Source: Bryobacteraceae bacterium CoA2 C42 (lineage in GTDB: Bacteria > Acidobacteriota > Terriglobia > Bryobacterales > Bryobacteraceae). Taken from it: a stretch of DNA of 36,431 nucleotides. The translations under genes were made by a program, and so were the position numbers. Position 1 is the first letter of the stretch. Each line of letters opens with the position of its first letter. The stretch covers positions 1 to 36,431 of the forward strand of contig JAINDL010000132.1 of assembly GCA_019931245.1 (NCBI GenBank), given 5' to 3'. Under the pieces are notes generated by a model. The model was not told the origin of the DNA. It saw only the letters and a program-made list of their open reading frames with translations, and searched no databases. This document shows positions 6,672 through 15,470 of this stretch, piece after piece.

Positions 6672-7595
6672 TTAGTTTGGCATCTGGAGGGTGCCGGTGA
6701 GGTCGGAGACCCGGTCGATCTTCTCTTCGCGGAGGAAGCGGTCGAGTTCGCGGGCGATGCGGAGGGGGGCCGAGGGGTCCCAGAAGGTGGCGGTGCCCAC
6801 CTGCACGGCGGCGGCGCCGGCGATGAGGAACTCGGCGGCGTCGATGCCGGTGGCGACCCCGCCGAGACCGAGCACGGGGATCCTGACGGCCCGGGCGGCT
6901 TCGTAGACCAGGCGCAGGGCGATTGGCTTGATGGCGGGACCGGAGAGGCCGCCGTAGCCGTTGCCGATGCGGGGACGGCGGGTACGGGCGTCGATGGCGA
7001 GCGAGACGAAGGTGTTGACGAGGCTGAGGGCATCGGCGCCGGCGGCTTCGGCGGCCTGGGCGAGGGGTTCGATGCGGGCGACGTTGGGGGAGAGTTTGAT
7101 GATGAGGGGGCGGCGGGTGAGGGGCCGGAGGCGGGCGATGAGGTCGGCGAGCAGGGCGGGATCGGAGGAGAAGAAGATGCCGCCGTGTTTGGTGTTCGGG
7201 CAGGAGACGTTCAGTTCGTAGGCGGCGAGGCCTTGGTGATCTTCGAGGATGCGGATGACCTCTTCGTAGTCTTCGGGGGCGTAGCCGAAGACGTTGGCGA
7301 TGATGGGGGTGGTGTACTGGCGCAGCGCCGGGAGTTTTTCGACGGCAAAGGCGCGGGCGCCGATGTTCTGCAGGCCGATCGAATTGATCATGCCGGCTTC
7401 GGCTTCGAAGATGCGGGGCGGGCGGTTGCCGTCCATCGGCTGGCGGGAGAGGCCTTTGACGACGATGGCGCCGAGGGCGTTGAGGTCGAGCAGGGAGGCG
7501 AATTCAAGGCCGTAGGCGAAGGTGCCGGAGGCGGCGAAGATCGGATTTTTCAGTGGAATTCCGCAGAATGTGGTCGATAGACGGGAAGAGAGCAT
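6672..7595 (-). CDS. pyrD: Dihydroorotate dehydrogenase, class 1B catalytic subunit
   Basis: The 307-aa flavoprotein oxidises dihydroorotate to orotate in pyrimidine synthesis. Visible features are the FMN-binding AASGTFAYG near the N terminus, the catalytic-loop Cys in NVSCPNTKHGG, KLSPNV, and the phosphate-binding LGLGGVATGIDAAEF at the C-terminal side. The Cys-containing loop is that of class 1 (cytosolic) rather than class 2 enzymes, and the sequence resembles the NAD-linked 1B type. Its usual partner PyrK is not in this window. The frame is open up to 7655, but start 7595 (MLSSRLSTTF) gives the normal family length. No clear ribosome-binding site precedes either start. ridA follows. Confidence 0.92.
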   Translation of the reverse strand: MLSSRLSTTFCGIPLKNPIFAASGTFAYGLEFASLLDLNALGAIVVKGLSRQPMDGNRPPRIFEAEAGMINSIGLQNIGARAFAVEKLPALRQYTTPIIANVFGYAPEDYEEVIRILEDHQGLAAYELNVSCPNTKHGGIFFSSDPALLADLIARLRPLTRRPLIIKLSPNVARIEPLAQAAEAAGADALSLVNTFVSLAIDARTRRPRIGNGYGGLSGPAIKPIALRLVYEAARAVRIPVLGLGGVATGIDAAEFLIAGAAAVQVGTATFWDPSAPLRIARELDRFLREEKIDRVSDLTGTLQMPN

Positions 7596-7749
7596 GGGCA
7601 AGGCCAAACTCCACAGTATCAGTACTTTCGATTGGGCCGTGATCAGCCAAGCCAATCTGCGAACTAAGGTCTCAGCCGAATGGGTTCGACCGGGCGTTTT
7701 AGGGAACCTGGAGGTGTAGGGCCGGGTTGAAAGGAATCTAACCGCGACA

Positions 7750-9657
7750 GTGGAAGCGAAACTCCAACGGACACAGCCGGCTCAGCACCGATCGCTGGCC
7801 ACCAAGTTTTTCCTGTTCACGGCGGGGATGATGGGGTGGCTCGTAGCCGTGACGGTGGCGTATGACCACATCAACGGCACGCTGAGTCTAGGGAAGAGCG
7901 CGATTCTGTTAGGAGTGGCGCTGGTGATTGCGACCCTGCTCGTGCAGGTGACCGTGCGGCTGCTCGTCAAGCCGATCGAGACGCTGGAGCAGGGATTGGT
8001 GGCGGTGGCGCAGGGGGAGTTGCGGCCGATCCGGTACCGGCGATCCGGGGACGAGGTGGAGTTTCTGGCGCGCAGCTTCAACGACATGATCGGGATGCTC
8101 AGCAAGCAGCGCGCAGAACTTGAGCAGCATCACGTGCTGCTCGAGGAGCGGATCCGGCAGCGGACCGAGGCGCTCGAGGTGGCGATGCAGCAGGCGGTGG
8201 CGGCGAGCCGGGCCAAGAGCGAGTTTCTGGCGAATATGTCGCACGAGTTGCGGACGCCCATGAACGGGGTTCTGGGGATGATTGAGCTGGTGCTCGACAG
8301 CCCTCTGACGGCGGAGCAGCGGGATCAACTCGAGACGGCGCAGCGGAGTGCGTTTTCGCTGCTTGAGCTGTTGAACGATATCCTTGACCTTTCCAAGATT
8401 GAGTCCGGGCGGATGGCGCTCGAGAAGGTTGCGTTCGATCTGGCGTTGGTGGTGCGGGACTGCGCCAAGGGGCACGGGGCCAAGGCGGGGCAGAAGGGCG
8501 TCGGCCTGGTGACGGAGCTGCCGGCCGATCTTCCGGCGCTGTTTCTGGGCGATCCGTTGCGCATCCGGCAGATTCTGCACAATCTGTTGAGCAACGCGGT
8601 GAAGTTTACGAGTGAAGGGGAGATCCGGCTGGTGGTGCGCGCCGCGGATCGGAACGAAGCCGGGCTGGTGGAGCTGCAGCTGATTGTCTCCGATACCGGG
8701 CTGGGGATTGCGCCGGATAAGCTGCCGCTGATCTTTGACAAGTTCACGCAGGCGGATGGAAGCATCACGCGGCGCTTTGGTGGCACGGGTTTGGGGCTGG
8801 CGATTACGCGGCAGTTGGCGGAGATGCACGGGGGGAGTGTGACGGTGTCGAGCGAGGAGGGCGTGGGGAGCCGGTTCGTGGTGACGCTGCCGCTGCTGGC
8901 TTCCGAGCAGACCGCGCCGGTGGAGAACGAAGAGGCGGTCGGGGTGGCGGCGAAGCGGACGGGGCGGATTCTGTTGGTTGAGGATAACGCCGTGAACCAG
9001 AAGGTATTGCAGTCGCTGCTGACCAAGCGCGGCTACACGTGCGCGATTGCCGCTGAGGGGGCCGAGGCGCTGCGGATGTTGGCGGCCGAGGCGTTTGATC
9101 TGGTGGTGATGGATGTGCAGATGCCGGGCATGGATGGTCTTGAGGCGACGCGGCAGATCCGGCGAAGCGAGGCGTGGCGGCAGCTGCCGGTGGTGGCGCT
9201 GACGGCGCACGCGATGAGCGGCGACCGGGAGCGGTGTCTGGAGGCGGGTATGAACGCCTACCTGACCAAGCCGATCGATTCGCGGGAGCTGCTGCGGACC
9301 CTCGACCGCTATCTGCTGGCGGCGTCAAGCGGGGACAAGCAGCCGCTGGCCGGCGCGGCGGACGTAACGGGCGATATGGTGCGGCTGTTCCTGCAGTTGG
9401 CGCCCGAGCGGCTCGATCGTTTGCAGCAGGCGGCCCGGGGCAGCGACACGGAGGGGCTGCTCAGCGGGGCGCGTCAGGTGCAGACGGCGGCGCAGTCGAT
9501 TGCGGCCATCCGGGTGGCGGACCGGGCTCGGAAGCTGGAAGATGCGGCGGCGGCGCGGGATGCGGGGGCCATTCGCCACTCACTGCTGCTGCTCGAAAGC
9601 GAGATTGCGCGGCTCAGCCGCCAGAGTGAGCCGGCGCCAGCGCGGCCAGCGCGTTGA
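7750..9657 (+). CDS. Hybrid sensor histidine kinase with receiver and degenerate Hpt domain
   Basis: The 635-aa protein has two membrane segments (about residues 23-41 and 49-70) with almost no periplasmic loop between them. They are followed by a HAMP domain, a short coiled coil, HisKA with phospho-acceptor His165 in [12 protein letters not shown], an ATPase domain (N box [30 protein letters not shown]) and a receiver domain with Asp455 in [12 protein letters not shown]-terminal helical domain (about 535-625) aligns with Hpt, but the usual AHxLKG reads ARQVQT, placing Arg575 where the phospho-acceptor His should be. The GTG start lies 14 bases after AAAGGA. No partner response regulator is adjacent, so its output is unknown. 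The 3' end overlaps the convergent decarboxylase gene by 44 bp. Confidence 0.93.
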   Translation: MEAKLQRTQPAQHRSLATKFFLFTAGMMGWLVAVTVAYDHINGTLSLGKSAILLGVALVIATLLVQVTVRLLVKPIETLEQGLVAVAQGELRPIRYRRSGDEVEFLARSFNDMIGMLSKQRAELEQHHVLLEERIRQRTEALEVAMQQAVAASRAKSEFLANMSHELRTPMNGVLGMIELVLDSPLTAEQRDQLETAQRSAFSLLELLNDILDLSKIESGRMALEKVAFDLALVVRDCAKGHGAKAGQKGVGLVTELPADLPALFLGDPLRIRQILHNLLSNAVKFTSEGEIRLVVRAADRNEAGLVELQLIVSDTGLGIAPDKLPLIFDKFTQADGSITRRFGGTGLGLAITRQLAEMHGGSVTVSSEEGVGSRFVVTLPLLASEQTAPVENEEAVGVAAKRTGRILLVEDNAVNQKVLQSLLTKRGYTCAIAAEGAEALRMLAAEAFDLVVMDVQMPGMDGLEATRQIRRSEAWRQLPVVALTAHAMSGDRERCLEAGMNAYLTKPIDSRELLRTLDRYLLAASSGDKQPLAGAADVTGDMVRLFLQLAPERLDRLQQAARGSDTEGLLSGARQVQTAAQSIAAIRVADRARKLEDAAAARDAGAIRHSLLLLESEIARLSRQSEPAPARPAR

Positions 9658-11017
9658 TCCGCTCCCAGAGGGCGTCGATATCGGCTTCGGTGGTGGCGAG
9701 GTTTCCGACGGCGACGCGCAGGGTGAACTGTTCGCGCAGCAGGGTCTGCGAGATAAAAAAGTCCCCGCTGCGATTGATTTCGGCGGCGATCCAGCGGTTT
9801 TCGGCCGCGGGGGCGAGCTTGCGGAAGCAGACGGTGGAGAACGGCGCGGGCGCGGCCAGTTCGAAGCGGCCATCGGCTTCGACGTAGCGGCGGAGGCGCT
9901 GGGCCAGTTCGATCTGGCGGCGGAGTTCGGCGATGAGCCCCTGGCGGCCGAAGTAGCGGAGGACGAACCAGAGTTTGAGGCCGCGGAAGCGGCGACCGAG
10001 TGGGATGCCGTAGTCCATGAGGTTGACGGCGCGGGGGGCGGCGGTGGTGCGGAGATACTCCGGGGTGACGGTGAAGGCGCGGCGGAGAATTTCGGGGAAA
10101 CGCGTATAGAAGGCGCTGCAGTCGACGGGGACGAAGAGCCATTTGTGGGGGTTGACGACGTAGGAGTGCGCCCGCTCGGCGCCCTGCAACAGGCCGGCGA
10201 ACTCGGGCAGGAGGAGGGCGGCGCCGGCGTAGGCGGCGTCGATGTGGACCCAGAGGTGGTGGGGCGCGGCGAGGTCGACGATTTCGCGGATCGGATCCAC
10301 GCTGGTCGTTGAGGTCGTGCCGAGGGTGGCGACGACGGCGCAGGGGGTGTAGCCGGCGGCGAGGTCGGCTTCGATGGCCTGGCGAAGGAGTTCGGTCTGC
10401 AGGCGGAAGGCGTTGTCGGTGGGGATTTTGACGAGGTTGTCGAGGCCGATGCCGACGGCGATGACGGCTTTGTCGATGCTTGAATGGGCCTGGTCGGAGC
10501 AGTAGACGCGGAGGCATTTGGTGAGGCCGCAACGGCGCGAATCCGGGTCGGCCATCTCGCGGGCGGCGGCGAGGGCGTGGAGGGTGCTGATGGAGGCGGT
10601 GTCGAAGATCTGCCCGAAGTAGTCTTCGGGCAGGCCGGACCACTGGCGGAGCCAGCCGAGGGCCACCTGTTCGAGCTCGGAGACGGCGGGGGTGGCCACC
10701 CAGTTGATGCCGTTCGAGTTGAGTGCCGCGGCGAGCATTTCGGCGAGGACGCCGGGGACGGAGCCGGTCGAGGAGAAGTAGTTGAAGAAGCGGGGGTGGT
10801 TCCAGTGGCCAACGGCGGGGAGGATCTGCGCCTCGAAGTCGGCGAGCAGTTGGGCGAGCGGCTCGCCCGTTTCGGGGCCTTGCGCGGGCAGACGGTCGAT
10901 CAGGTCGCCGGGGTTCATCCGGGGGGTGACCGGATAGCGGCGGGAGTTGGCCAGGTAATCGGCGATCCATTCGATCGCCTCGCGGGCTACCGGCCGGAAG
11001 GATTCGACGTCGTGCAT
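9614..11017 (-). CDS. Group II PLP-dependent amino-acid decarboxylase
   Basis: This 467-aa enzyme belongs to the aromatic-L-amino-acid/glutamate decarboxylase fold. The PLP Schiff-base lysine is Lys292 in NPHKW, the pyridine-nitrogen aspartate lies in HIDAAYAG, and the ring-stacking histidine is in [10 protein letters not shown]. The N-terminal part ([19 protein letters not shown]) is typical of aromatic decarboxylases acting on Trp, Tyr, Phe or DOPA. The exact substrate cannot be assigned from sequence alone. The gene begins 5 bp after the end of the DapA-like gene, so the two are probably in one operon, in which an amine-producing and an aldolase-type enzyme might act together. Its last 44 bp overlap the kinase gene. 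Confidence 0.92.
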   Translation of the reverse strand: MHDVESFRPVAREAIEWIADYLANSRRYPVTPRMNPGDLIDRLPAQGPETGEPLAQLLADFEAQILPAVGHWNHPRFFNYFSSTGSVPGVLAEMLAAALNSNGINWVATPAVSELEQVALGWLRQWSGLPEDYFGQIFDTASISTLHALAAAREMADPDSRRCGLTKCLRVYCSDQAHSSIDKAVIAVGIGLDNLVKIPTDNAFRLQTELLRQAIEADLAAGYTPCAVVATLGTTSTTSVDPIREIVDLAAPHHLWVHIDAAYAGAALLLPEFAGLLQGAERAHSYVVNPHKWLFVPVDCSAFYTRFPEILRRAFTVTPEYLRTTAAPRAVNLMDYGIPLGRRFRGLKLWFVLRYFGRQGLIAELRRQIELAQRLRRYVEADGRFELAAPAPFSTVCFRKLAPAAENRWIAAEINRSGDFFISQTLLREQFTLRVAVGNLATTEADIDALWERINALAALAPAHSGG

Positions 11018-11022
11018 GGGAG

Positions 11023-11928
11023 TTACAGCAGCGCGAGATCCTGCTGCATGGCCGCGAGCCAGTCCGGGAACCAGGCGCGGAAGAGTTCGCGGTGGGCGAG
11101 CAGATCGGGGCCGAGGCGGGTGGGGGCGAGGGCCATGGGGAAGCCGCGGAGGGCGAGGGCTTCCTGGACGCCGAGCGGGGTGGGCAGCGGATCGATCTTT
11201 TCGATGAACTCGGCGAGGCGCTGGGCGAGGCGGGCCTGGGCGGCGGCGTTGCCGGTGGTGACGGCGCGGTCGAGGCCGGTGATGAGATCGGGAACGGCGC
11301 AGGCGCAGCCGGAGATGACTCCGTCGGCGCGGTGGCGGCGGGCGGCGAGAATGGAATCGTTGCCGATGAGCAGGGTGAAGGGCTGGCGGTCGCGCTGGGC
11401 GGCCAGGGCTTCGAACAGGTCGAGGTTGCCGCTGGAGTCTTTGATGCCGGCAAAGCGGCCGGTGGCGAGGACTTCGCAGGCGGTGGCGGCTTCAAGACCG
11501 GTGGTGAAGAAGGGGAGGTTGTAGAGGAAGGTGGGCGGGAGGTCGGCGGCGTGGTCGGCGAAGCGGCGATAGAACTCGCGGAGTTCCTGCTGCTTGTAGC
11601 GGAAGAAGTGGGGGGGCATCAGCAGGAGGCCGGCGGCGCCGCTCTGGGCGGCATCGCGGGCGAGGGTGAGGGCGCCTTCGAGGGTGGAGTGGGAGACGTT
11701 GACGAGCAGCGGGACCCGACTACGGCGGATGGCCATGTGGGCAAAGCGCATGCGCTCTTCGACGTCGAAGTGGACAAACTCGCCGGTGGCGCCGAGCAGG
11801 GCGATGCCGGTGACGCCGTGGCCGACGAGGAAGTCGATGATATCGAGCGCGGGGCCGATGTCGATGGTGTGGCCGGAGGGACGGCGGACGGTGACGAGTG
11901 CGGCGAGGGGGCCTTGAATGGGGGGCAT
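11023..11928 (-). CDS. Dihydrodipicolinate synthase/N-acetylneuraminate lyase family aldolase
   Basis: The 301-aa protein is a class I aldolase of the DapA/NanA superfamily (TIM barrel). The Schiff-base lysine is Lys163 in GIKDSSG and the conserved tyrosine lies in LYNLP. GATGEF replaces the GTTGE motif of true dihydrodipicolinate synthases, so a pyruvate-aldolase or hydratase-aldolase role other than lysine synthesis is likely. AGGAG is 11 bases before the ATG. It is the first gene of a two-gene minus-strand unit with the PLP decarboxylase. The 95-bp region to the divergent gene at 12024 shows no clear promoter. Confidence 0.88.
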   Translation of the reverse strand: MPPIQGPLAALVTVRRPSGHTIDIGPALDIIDFLVGHGVTGIALLGATGEFVHFDVEERMRFAHMAIRRSRVPLLVNVSHSTLEGALTLARDAAQSGAAGLLLMPPHFFRYKQQELREFYRRFADHAADLPPTFLYNLPFFTTGLEAATACEVLATGRFAGIKDSSGNLDLFEALAAQRDRQPFTLLIGNDSILAARRHRADGVISGCACAVPDLITGLDRAVTTGNAAAQARLAQRLAEFIEKIDPLPTPLGVQEALALRGFPMALAPTRLGPDLLAHRELFRAWFPDWLAAMQQDLALL

Positions 11929-12023
11929 AAGCGAAGAAACTCCTAGTTTACCCCCGGATGCCCCGCTCGAATTTTCTCAAAATTCTTGTCGACGGGCGGG
12001 CCGGCTGGCGCGTCCTAATCAGC

Positions 12024-12917
12024 ATGAAATTTCGTTTGCTTCTTATCGCCTGCGGCATCCTGGCCTGGCCCGCGTTGGCGGCGGAGTATTTTCCGTTAGC
12101 GGTGGGCAACCAATGGGTTTATCGGCTGGATGGGGCGACCGAGAGGGTGGTGACCACGATCGGGCAGAACCGGGAGGTGGCGGGCCAAACCTATTTTGTG
12201 TACGCCGGGCTGGACGGGCCGAGCGGGTTGCTGCGGCGGAACACGCAGGGCCAACTGCTGGTACGGCAGCCGGACGGGGCGGAGGGGGTGTGGGCGGATT
12301 TCACGGCCGACCGCTGGGAGACGGCGGTGGCGCCCTGCCCGGGGGCGGCGACGGTGGAGGCGCGGGATAGGCGGGTGGAGTTGGGCAGGAGTTCGTTCGC
12401 CAATGGCCTGGTGATCCGCTATGCGTGCGCGGAGGGGGGCGTGGTGCGGGAGGTGTTTGTGCCGGGGGTGGGGCTGGTGGAGAGGGAGACCGCGTCCGGT
12501 GGCGAGCGGCGGGTGTACCGGTTGACCTACGCGCGGGTAGGCGGGGTAGCGGTGTTTGGCGGGCCGGAGCACTCCTTCCGGCTGAGTCTGGACGGTGCGA
12601 GCTATCCGCCGGAGTTTGTGTTCGAGGCGCGGATGACGCTTGAGAACTCCACCGGCAAGCCGCTGCGGCTCGAGTTCGGCAGCGGGCAGAGCTTTGATCT
12701 GTACTTAAAGGACGCCCGCGGAAACCGGGTGTATGTATGGTCGGCAACCCGGAGCTTCGCCATGCTGCTGCGGGAGGAGACGGTGGAGGGGGAGAGAAAC
12801 TGGACGGCGACGGACCGGCTACGGCTTGAGCCGGGGGAGTATGTGATGGAGGCGGTGTTGACGACCCTGGGTAGCCAGCCTTACCGGGCGACGGTTCCGT
12901 TGACGGTGATCCCGTAA
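12024..12917 (+). CDS. Secreted protein with C-terminal BsuPI (proteinase-inhibitor-like) domain
   Basis: The 297-aa product starts with a signal peptide (MKFRLLLIACGILAWPALA, cut before AEYFPL). Residues about 20-170 form an uncharacterised beta-rich part (YFPLAVGNQWVYRL opening), a form common in secreted Acidobacteria and Bacteroidota proteins. Residues about 185-297 match the BsuPI domain: LENSTGKPLRLEFGSGQSFD, LYLKDARGNRVYVWS and LEPGEYVMEA. BsuPI was named from an intracellular proteinase inhibitor of Bacillus, but most family members have no tested function. The frame is open from 11958; ATG 12024 is chosen because the signal peptide starts there. The -35 element of the rpsT promoter lies within its last codons. 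Confidence 0.83.
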   Translation: MKFRLLLIACGILAWPALAAEYFPLAVGNQWVYRLDGATERVVTTIGQNREVAGQTYFVYAGLDGPSGLLRRNTQGQLLVRQPDGAEGVWADFTADRWETAVAPCPGAATVEARDRRVELGRSSFANGLVIRYACAEGGVVREVFVPGVGLVERETASGGERRVYRLTYARVGGVAVFGGPEHSFRLSLDGASYPPEFVFEARMTLENSTGKPLRLEFGSGQSFDLYLKDARGNRVYVWSATRSFAMLLREETVEGERNWTATDRLRLEPGEYVMEAVLTTLGSQPYRATVPLTVIP

Positions 12918-12929
12918 GCTGGTAGTATT
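12901..12929 (+). promoter_or_regulatory. Sigma70-type promoter of rpsT
   Basis: TTGACG at 12901-12906 (5/6 match to the -35 consensus) is separated by 17 bp from TAGTAT at 12924-12929 (4/6 match to -10). Transcription would begin near 12936, giving a leader of about 32 nt. The -35 element overlaps the end of the preceding coding region. The spacing and position fit a strong housekeeping gene. Confidence 0.65.
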
Positions 12930-12967
12930 GAGAGGGAAAGTTCTGTCAAGGATTGGTATTTCTGTAA

Positions 12968-13234
12968 ATGGCAAATCATGTTTCGGCTTTGAAGCGGGTC
13001 CGCGTTACCGAAAAGCGCACCGAGGTCAACCGCATGCGCAAGTCCCGCCTCCGCACCGCCATCAAGCGCGTGCGTAAGCTGATCGCGAGCAAGGACGCCA
13101 CTGGGGCTGTGGCTGCGTTGCCGTCGGTTTTCTCGATCGTCGACCGCTCCGCCAAGTGGGGCATCATTAAGAAGAACACTGCCGCTCGCTACAAGTCCCG
13201 CGTTTCGGCCCACGTCAAGAAACTAGTCGCGTAG
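12968..13234 (+). CDS. rpsT: Ribosomal protein S20
   Basis: This 88-aa, highly basic protein has the S20 signatures [28 protein letters not shown] and a C-terminal [17 protein letters not shown]. It binds 16S rRNA early in 30S assembly. The length is normal. It has its own promoter and a following hairpin, so it is probably monocistronic. AAGGA lies 15 bases before the ATG, rather far, so initiation may depend on leader structure. holA lies nearby on the opposite strand. Confidence 0.97.
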   Translation: MANHVSALKRVRVTEKRTEVNRMRKSRLRTAIKRVRKLIASKDATGAVAALPSVFSIVDRSAKWGIIKKNTAARYKSRVSAHVKKLVA

Positions 13235-13271
13235 ATCGTTCGGTCTCCAGATTGCAGATTTCGAGTTTTGT

Positions 13272-13299
13272 CGCCCGCGCTGAATCCTTAGCGCGGGCG
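13272..13299 (+). terminator. Hairpin after rpsT
   Basis: A perfect 10-bp inverted repeat, CGCCCGCGCT (13272-13281) and AGCGCGGGCG (13290-13299), encloses an 8-nt loop 38 bases after the rpsT stop. The following bases (TTCTGCGTTGT) contain several T but no run, so termination may be imperfect or Rho-assisted. Confidence 0.6.
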
Positions 13300-13325
13300 T
13301 TCTGCGTTGTACTCAGGATGGAATG

Positions 13326-13924
13326 ATGCTGATGCGGAGACATCTTGTAGCGCTTCTTTTCGCGGCGCCGCTGCTGCTGGCCCAATCGCCGGGGCTGAGC
13401 GGCACGGTGTTCAACGCAGCCTACGCCGAAGTGAAGCTAATGCAGGGCGCCGAGGAGCGGGCGCGGACGAGCGCCGGCGGCGATGGCGAATACGCCTTTC
13501 GCGGCGTGGCGGGGGGAGATTATCAGCTGGTGGTCAACAGCTGGTGGTCAACGGGCGGCGGTTGGTCGATGTCACCCTGCGAGATAAGGTGCAGGTGCTC
13601 GATTTACACTACCGGGAGGCAGCGACAGGGCTGAGGATCCGGGTGGGCGGCGACCGGATGTCCGCCAAGTTGATCACCAAAGTTCCGCCCGTCTACCCGG
13701 CGGCGATGAAGGCGCAGCGGATTGAGGGCCCCGTATGGCTGGAGGTGGACGTGGACCAACGGGGAGCCGTCACGGCGGCCCAGGTGATCGCCACGCCGCA
13801 CGCGGAGCTGACCGAATCGGCGCTGCCCGCCGTGCGGCAGTGGGTGTATCAACCGACGCTGCTGAACGGCAATCCGGTGGCGGTGCGCACCGCCGTCCGG
13901 GTGAACTACACGCTCACGCCGTAA
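13326..13924 (+). pseudogene. Secreted TonB C-terminal-domain protein split by a 14-bp frameshifting duplication
   Basis: The first part (from ATG 13323/13326) encodes a signal peptide (RRHLVALLFAAPLLLA) and a short Ig-like domain up to GGDYQLVV. The second part, in another frame, continues VNGRRLVDVTLRD and ends with a TonB C-terminal domain (KVPPVYPAAMKAQRIEG, VRQWVYQPTLLNG) at 13924. The break coincides with a 14-bp unit present twice in tandem (13524-13551). Removing one copy joins both parts in one frame as a 194-aa protein. As written, the signal-peptide frame stops at 13634 after about 30 unrelated residues. It may be a genuine inactivation, a reversible slippage site or a sequence error. 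The intact protein would sit in the periplasm; TonB C-terminal domains contact outer-membrane receptors or act as solitary domains. The end overlaps convergent holA by 11 bp. Confidence 0.85.
13524..13551 (+). repeat. 14-bp tandem duplication causing the frameshift
   Basis: The unit CAGCTGGTGGTCAA occurs at 13524-13537 and again at 13538-13551. Because 14 is not a multiple of three, the second copy shifts the reading frame of the TonB-type gene. The copies are identical. Confidence 0.95.
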
Positions 13925-14960
13925 GCGCCAGAATCAGCTGCTCCATGATGATGCGGTCATCGGGGCGGATGTCGCGCAGGCCGCGATCGGCGCGGAAGAG
14001 GCCCTGCGCGGCGGAGCGCATCTGCGGCAGGGTGAAGGCCTGGGCGGTCTGCGCCACCTGTTCGGCGCGGGCCTTCCACATGGGCACGCCCTGGCGGGAG
14101 AAGTACTGCTGGATCTGGGCAGCGCCGGCGAGGCGGGCTTCCTTGGCGGTGATGGCCATGCGGAACTGCCCGGCCAGAAAGCTGAGGGCGAGGGGCAGGT
14201 ACTCGCCTTCGCGGACCAGGGTATCGAGCACTTCGAGGGCGGCGCGCCGGTCGCGGCGGCCCATGGCGGCGACGAGGGCGAAGATGGTGGCCTCCCGGGC
14301 GTCGGGCACCATTTTCTGGATCTGCTCGATGTTGATGGGGCCGCCTTCGCCGGTCAGCAGGCCGAGCTTTTCGATCTCGATGGCGATGCGGGTGGAGTTG
14401 TTTCCCGTGGCCTCGACGAGCAGTTCCATGGCGTCCGCGGTGAGACGCAGGCCGGCGTCGCGGGCGAGCAGTTGGGCCAGGGCGCGGGCTTCAAGGGGCG
14501 TGGGGTGGGGGAACTCCACCTGTCCGCCGATGCAGCCGTAGAACTTCTGGACGCGTTCGATTTTGGCTTTGTCGTCGCCGTCGAACTCAAAGCGGCTGCA
14601 CTGCAGAATGACGATGACGCCCGGGGGCGGGTTCTTGAGATACCGGGCCACGGCATCGGCGCCGCCTTCGGCGTCTTTGCCGCGGGGGAGAGCGAGTTCG
14701 GCCGAGGTGATCCAGAGGACGCGTTTCGTGGCGAACAGGGAGTAGGAGCAGGCGTCGTCCATGGCTTCGGCGAGCGAGAGTTCGTCGAGGTCGAGGCGGG
14801 TGAGGCCCTCTTCGCGTTCGGTGCCTTCGGTGAGCCAGTATTCGATCAGCGCCCGGCGGCATTTGTCGCGGCGGTAGGCATCGGGTCCGATGAACAGGTA
14901 GGCGGGCAGCAGGCGGCCGAGCTTGATCTGGGTAAGGAACTGGTCGGGGGTGAGCGCCAT
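13914..14960 (-). CDS. holA: DNA polymerase III delta subunit
   Basis: The 348-aa protein is the clamp-loader delta subunit that opens the beta sliding clamp. It has the family layout: N-terminal AAA+-like domain (LLPAYLFIGPDAYRRDKCRRAL, without a functional Walker A), a segment VIVILQCSRFEFDGDDKAKI, LVEATGNNSTRIAIEIEKL, and the C-terminal helical collar (LLAFLAGQFR-like LSFLAGQFRMA). The length is normal. It is the last gene of the psd-pssA-asd-like-lptE-holA run; its ATG directly follows the lptE stop with no gap. lptE-holA adjacency is known in other Gram-negatives, including E. coli. Confidence 0.93.
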   Translation of the reverse strand: MALTPDQFLTQIKLGRLLPAYLFIGPDAYRRDKCRRALIEYWLTEGTEREEGLTRLDLDELSLAEAMDDACSYSLFATKRVLWITSAELALPRGKDAEGGADAVARYLKNPPPGVIVILQCSRFEFDGDDKAKIERVQKFYGCIGGQVEFPHPTPLEARALAQLLARDAGLRLTADAMELLVEATGNNSTRIAIEIEKLGLLTGEGGPINIEQIQKMVPDAREATIFALVAAMGRRDRRAALEVLDTLVREGEYLPLALSFLAGQFRMAITAKEARLAGAAQIQQYFSRQGVPMWKARAEQVAQTAQAFTLPQMRSAAQGLFRADRGLRDIRPDDRIIMEQLILALTA

Positions 14961-15470
14961 TTAGAATCCCGAGAGGACGGCGCTGACGATGGTGCGCGCG
15001 ACATCGCGGCTTAACCGTTCGAGCGCCGTCTCTGACTCTTCAAAGTACTGCGTCTGATCGATGGAGATCTCGTAGCGTTCGCGCACTTCCATGTTGGCGC
15101 GGGTGAACAGCACCTTGCCGGAGGCGCGGTCGGTGAGGCTGACCTGGAGGGTGACGGAGATCTGGACGCCGGCGGCGCGGCCGGTGACCTTGTCGACGAC
15201 GGTGGGGAAGGCGATGTAGTTGAGGACGGTGCCGCGCAGCGTGGCATCGGCGTCGTTGGGGTCGGCGACGACCTGGTAGCGGGTGCGGGTGAGGAATTCG
15301 CGGCTGATGGCGGTGCTGAGGCGGTCGGAGATTTTGTAGCGGGTGGTGACGTTGCCGAAGGTGGGGATGGCGATGGTGCGGACGGTCTTGGGCAGCAGGT
15401 CGGCTTTGCCGCCGACGTGGTAGCCGCAGCCGGTGAGGCCGAGGGCGGAGAGGAGGGCGCGGCGCTTCAT
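14961..15470 (-). CDS. lptE: LPS-assembly lipoprotein LptE-like
   Basis: This 169-aa lipoprotein has a short signal peptide with lipobox LTGC (acylated Cys15), followed directly by GYHVGGKADLLPKTVRTIAIP. That opening is the classic LptE pattern, in which a GYH-type motif precedes a PxxxxTIxIPxF segment. LptE plugs the LptD outer-membrane barrel and helps place LPS in the outer leaflet. The rest is the alpha/beta domain (RLSTAISREFLTRTRYQVV). Its ATG overlaps the stop of the Asd-like gene by 4 bp and its stop abuts the holA start. LptD is not in this window. The presence of LptE implies an LPS-bearing outer membrane. Confidence 0.85.
   Translation of the reverse strand: MKRRALLSALGLTGCGYHVGGKADLLPKTVRTIAIPTFGNVTTRYKISDRLSTAISREFLTRTRYQVVADPNDADATLRGTVLNYIAFPTVVDKVTGRAAGVQISVTLQVSLTDRASGKVLFTRANMEVRERYEISIDQTQYFEESETALERLSRDVARTIVSAVLSGF

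Noticed and set aside
9474-11495. 673-aa minus-strand frame across the decarboxylase and the aldolase
   Set aside because: It runs in a different frame through two well-supported genes and is dominated by Pro, Arg and Ser.
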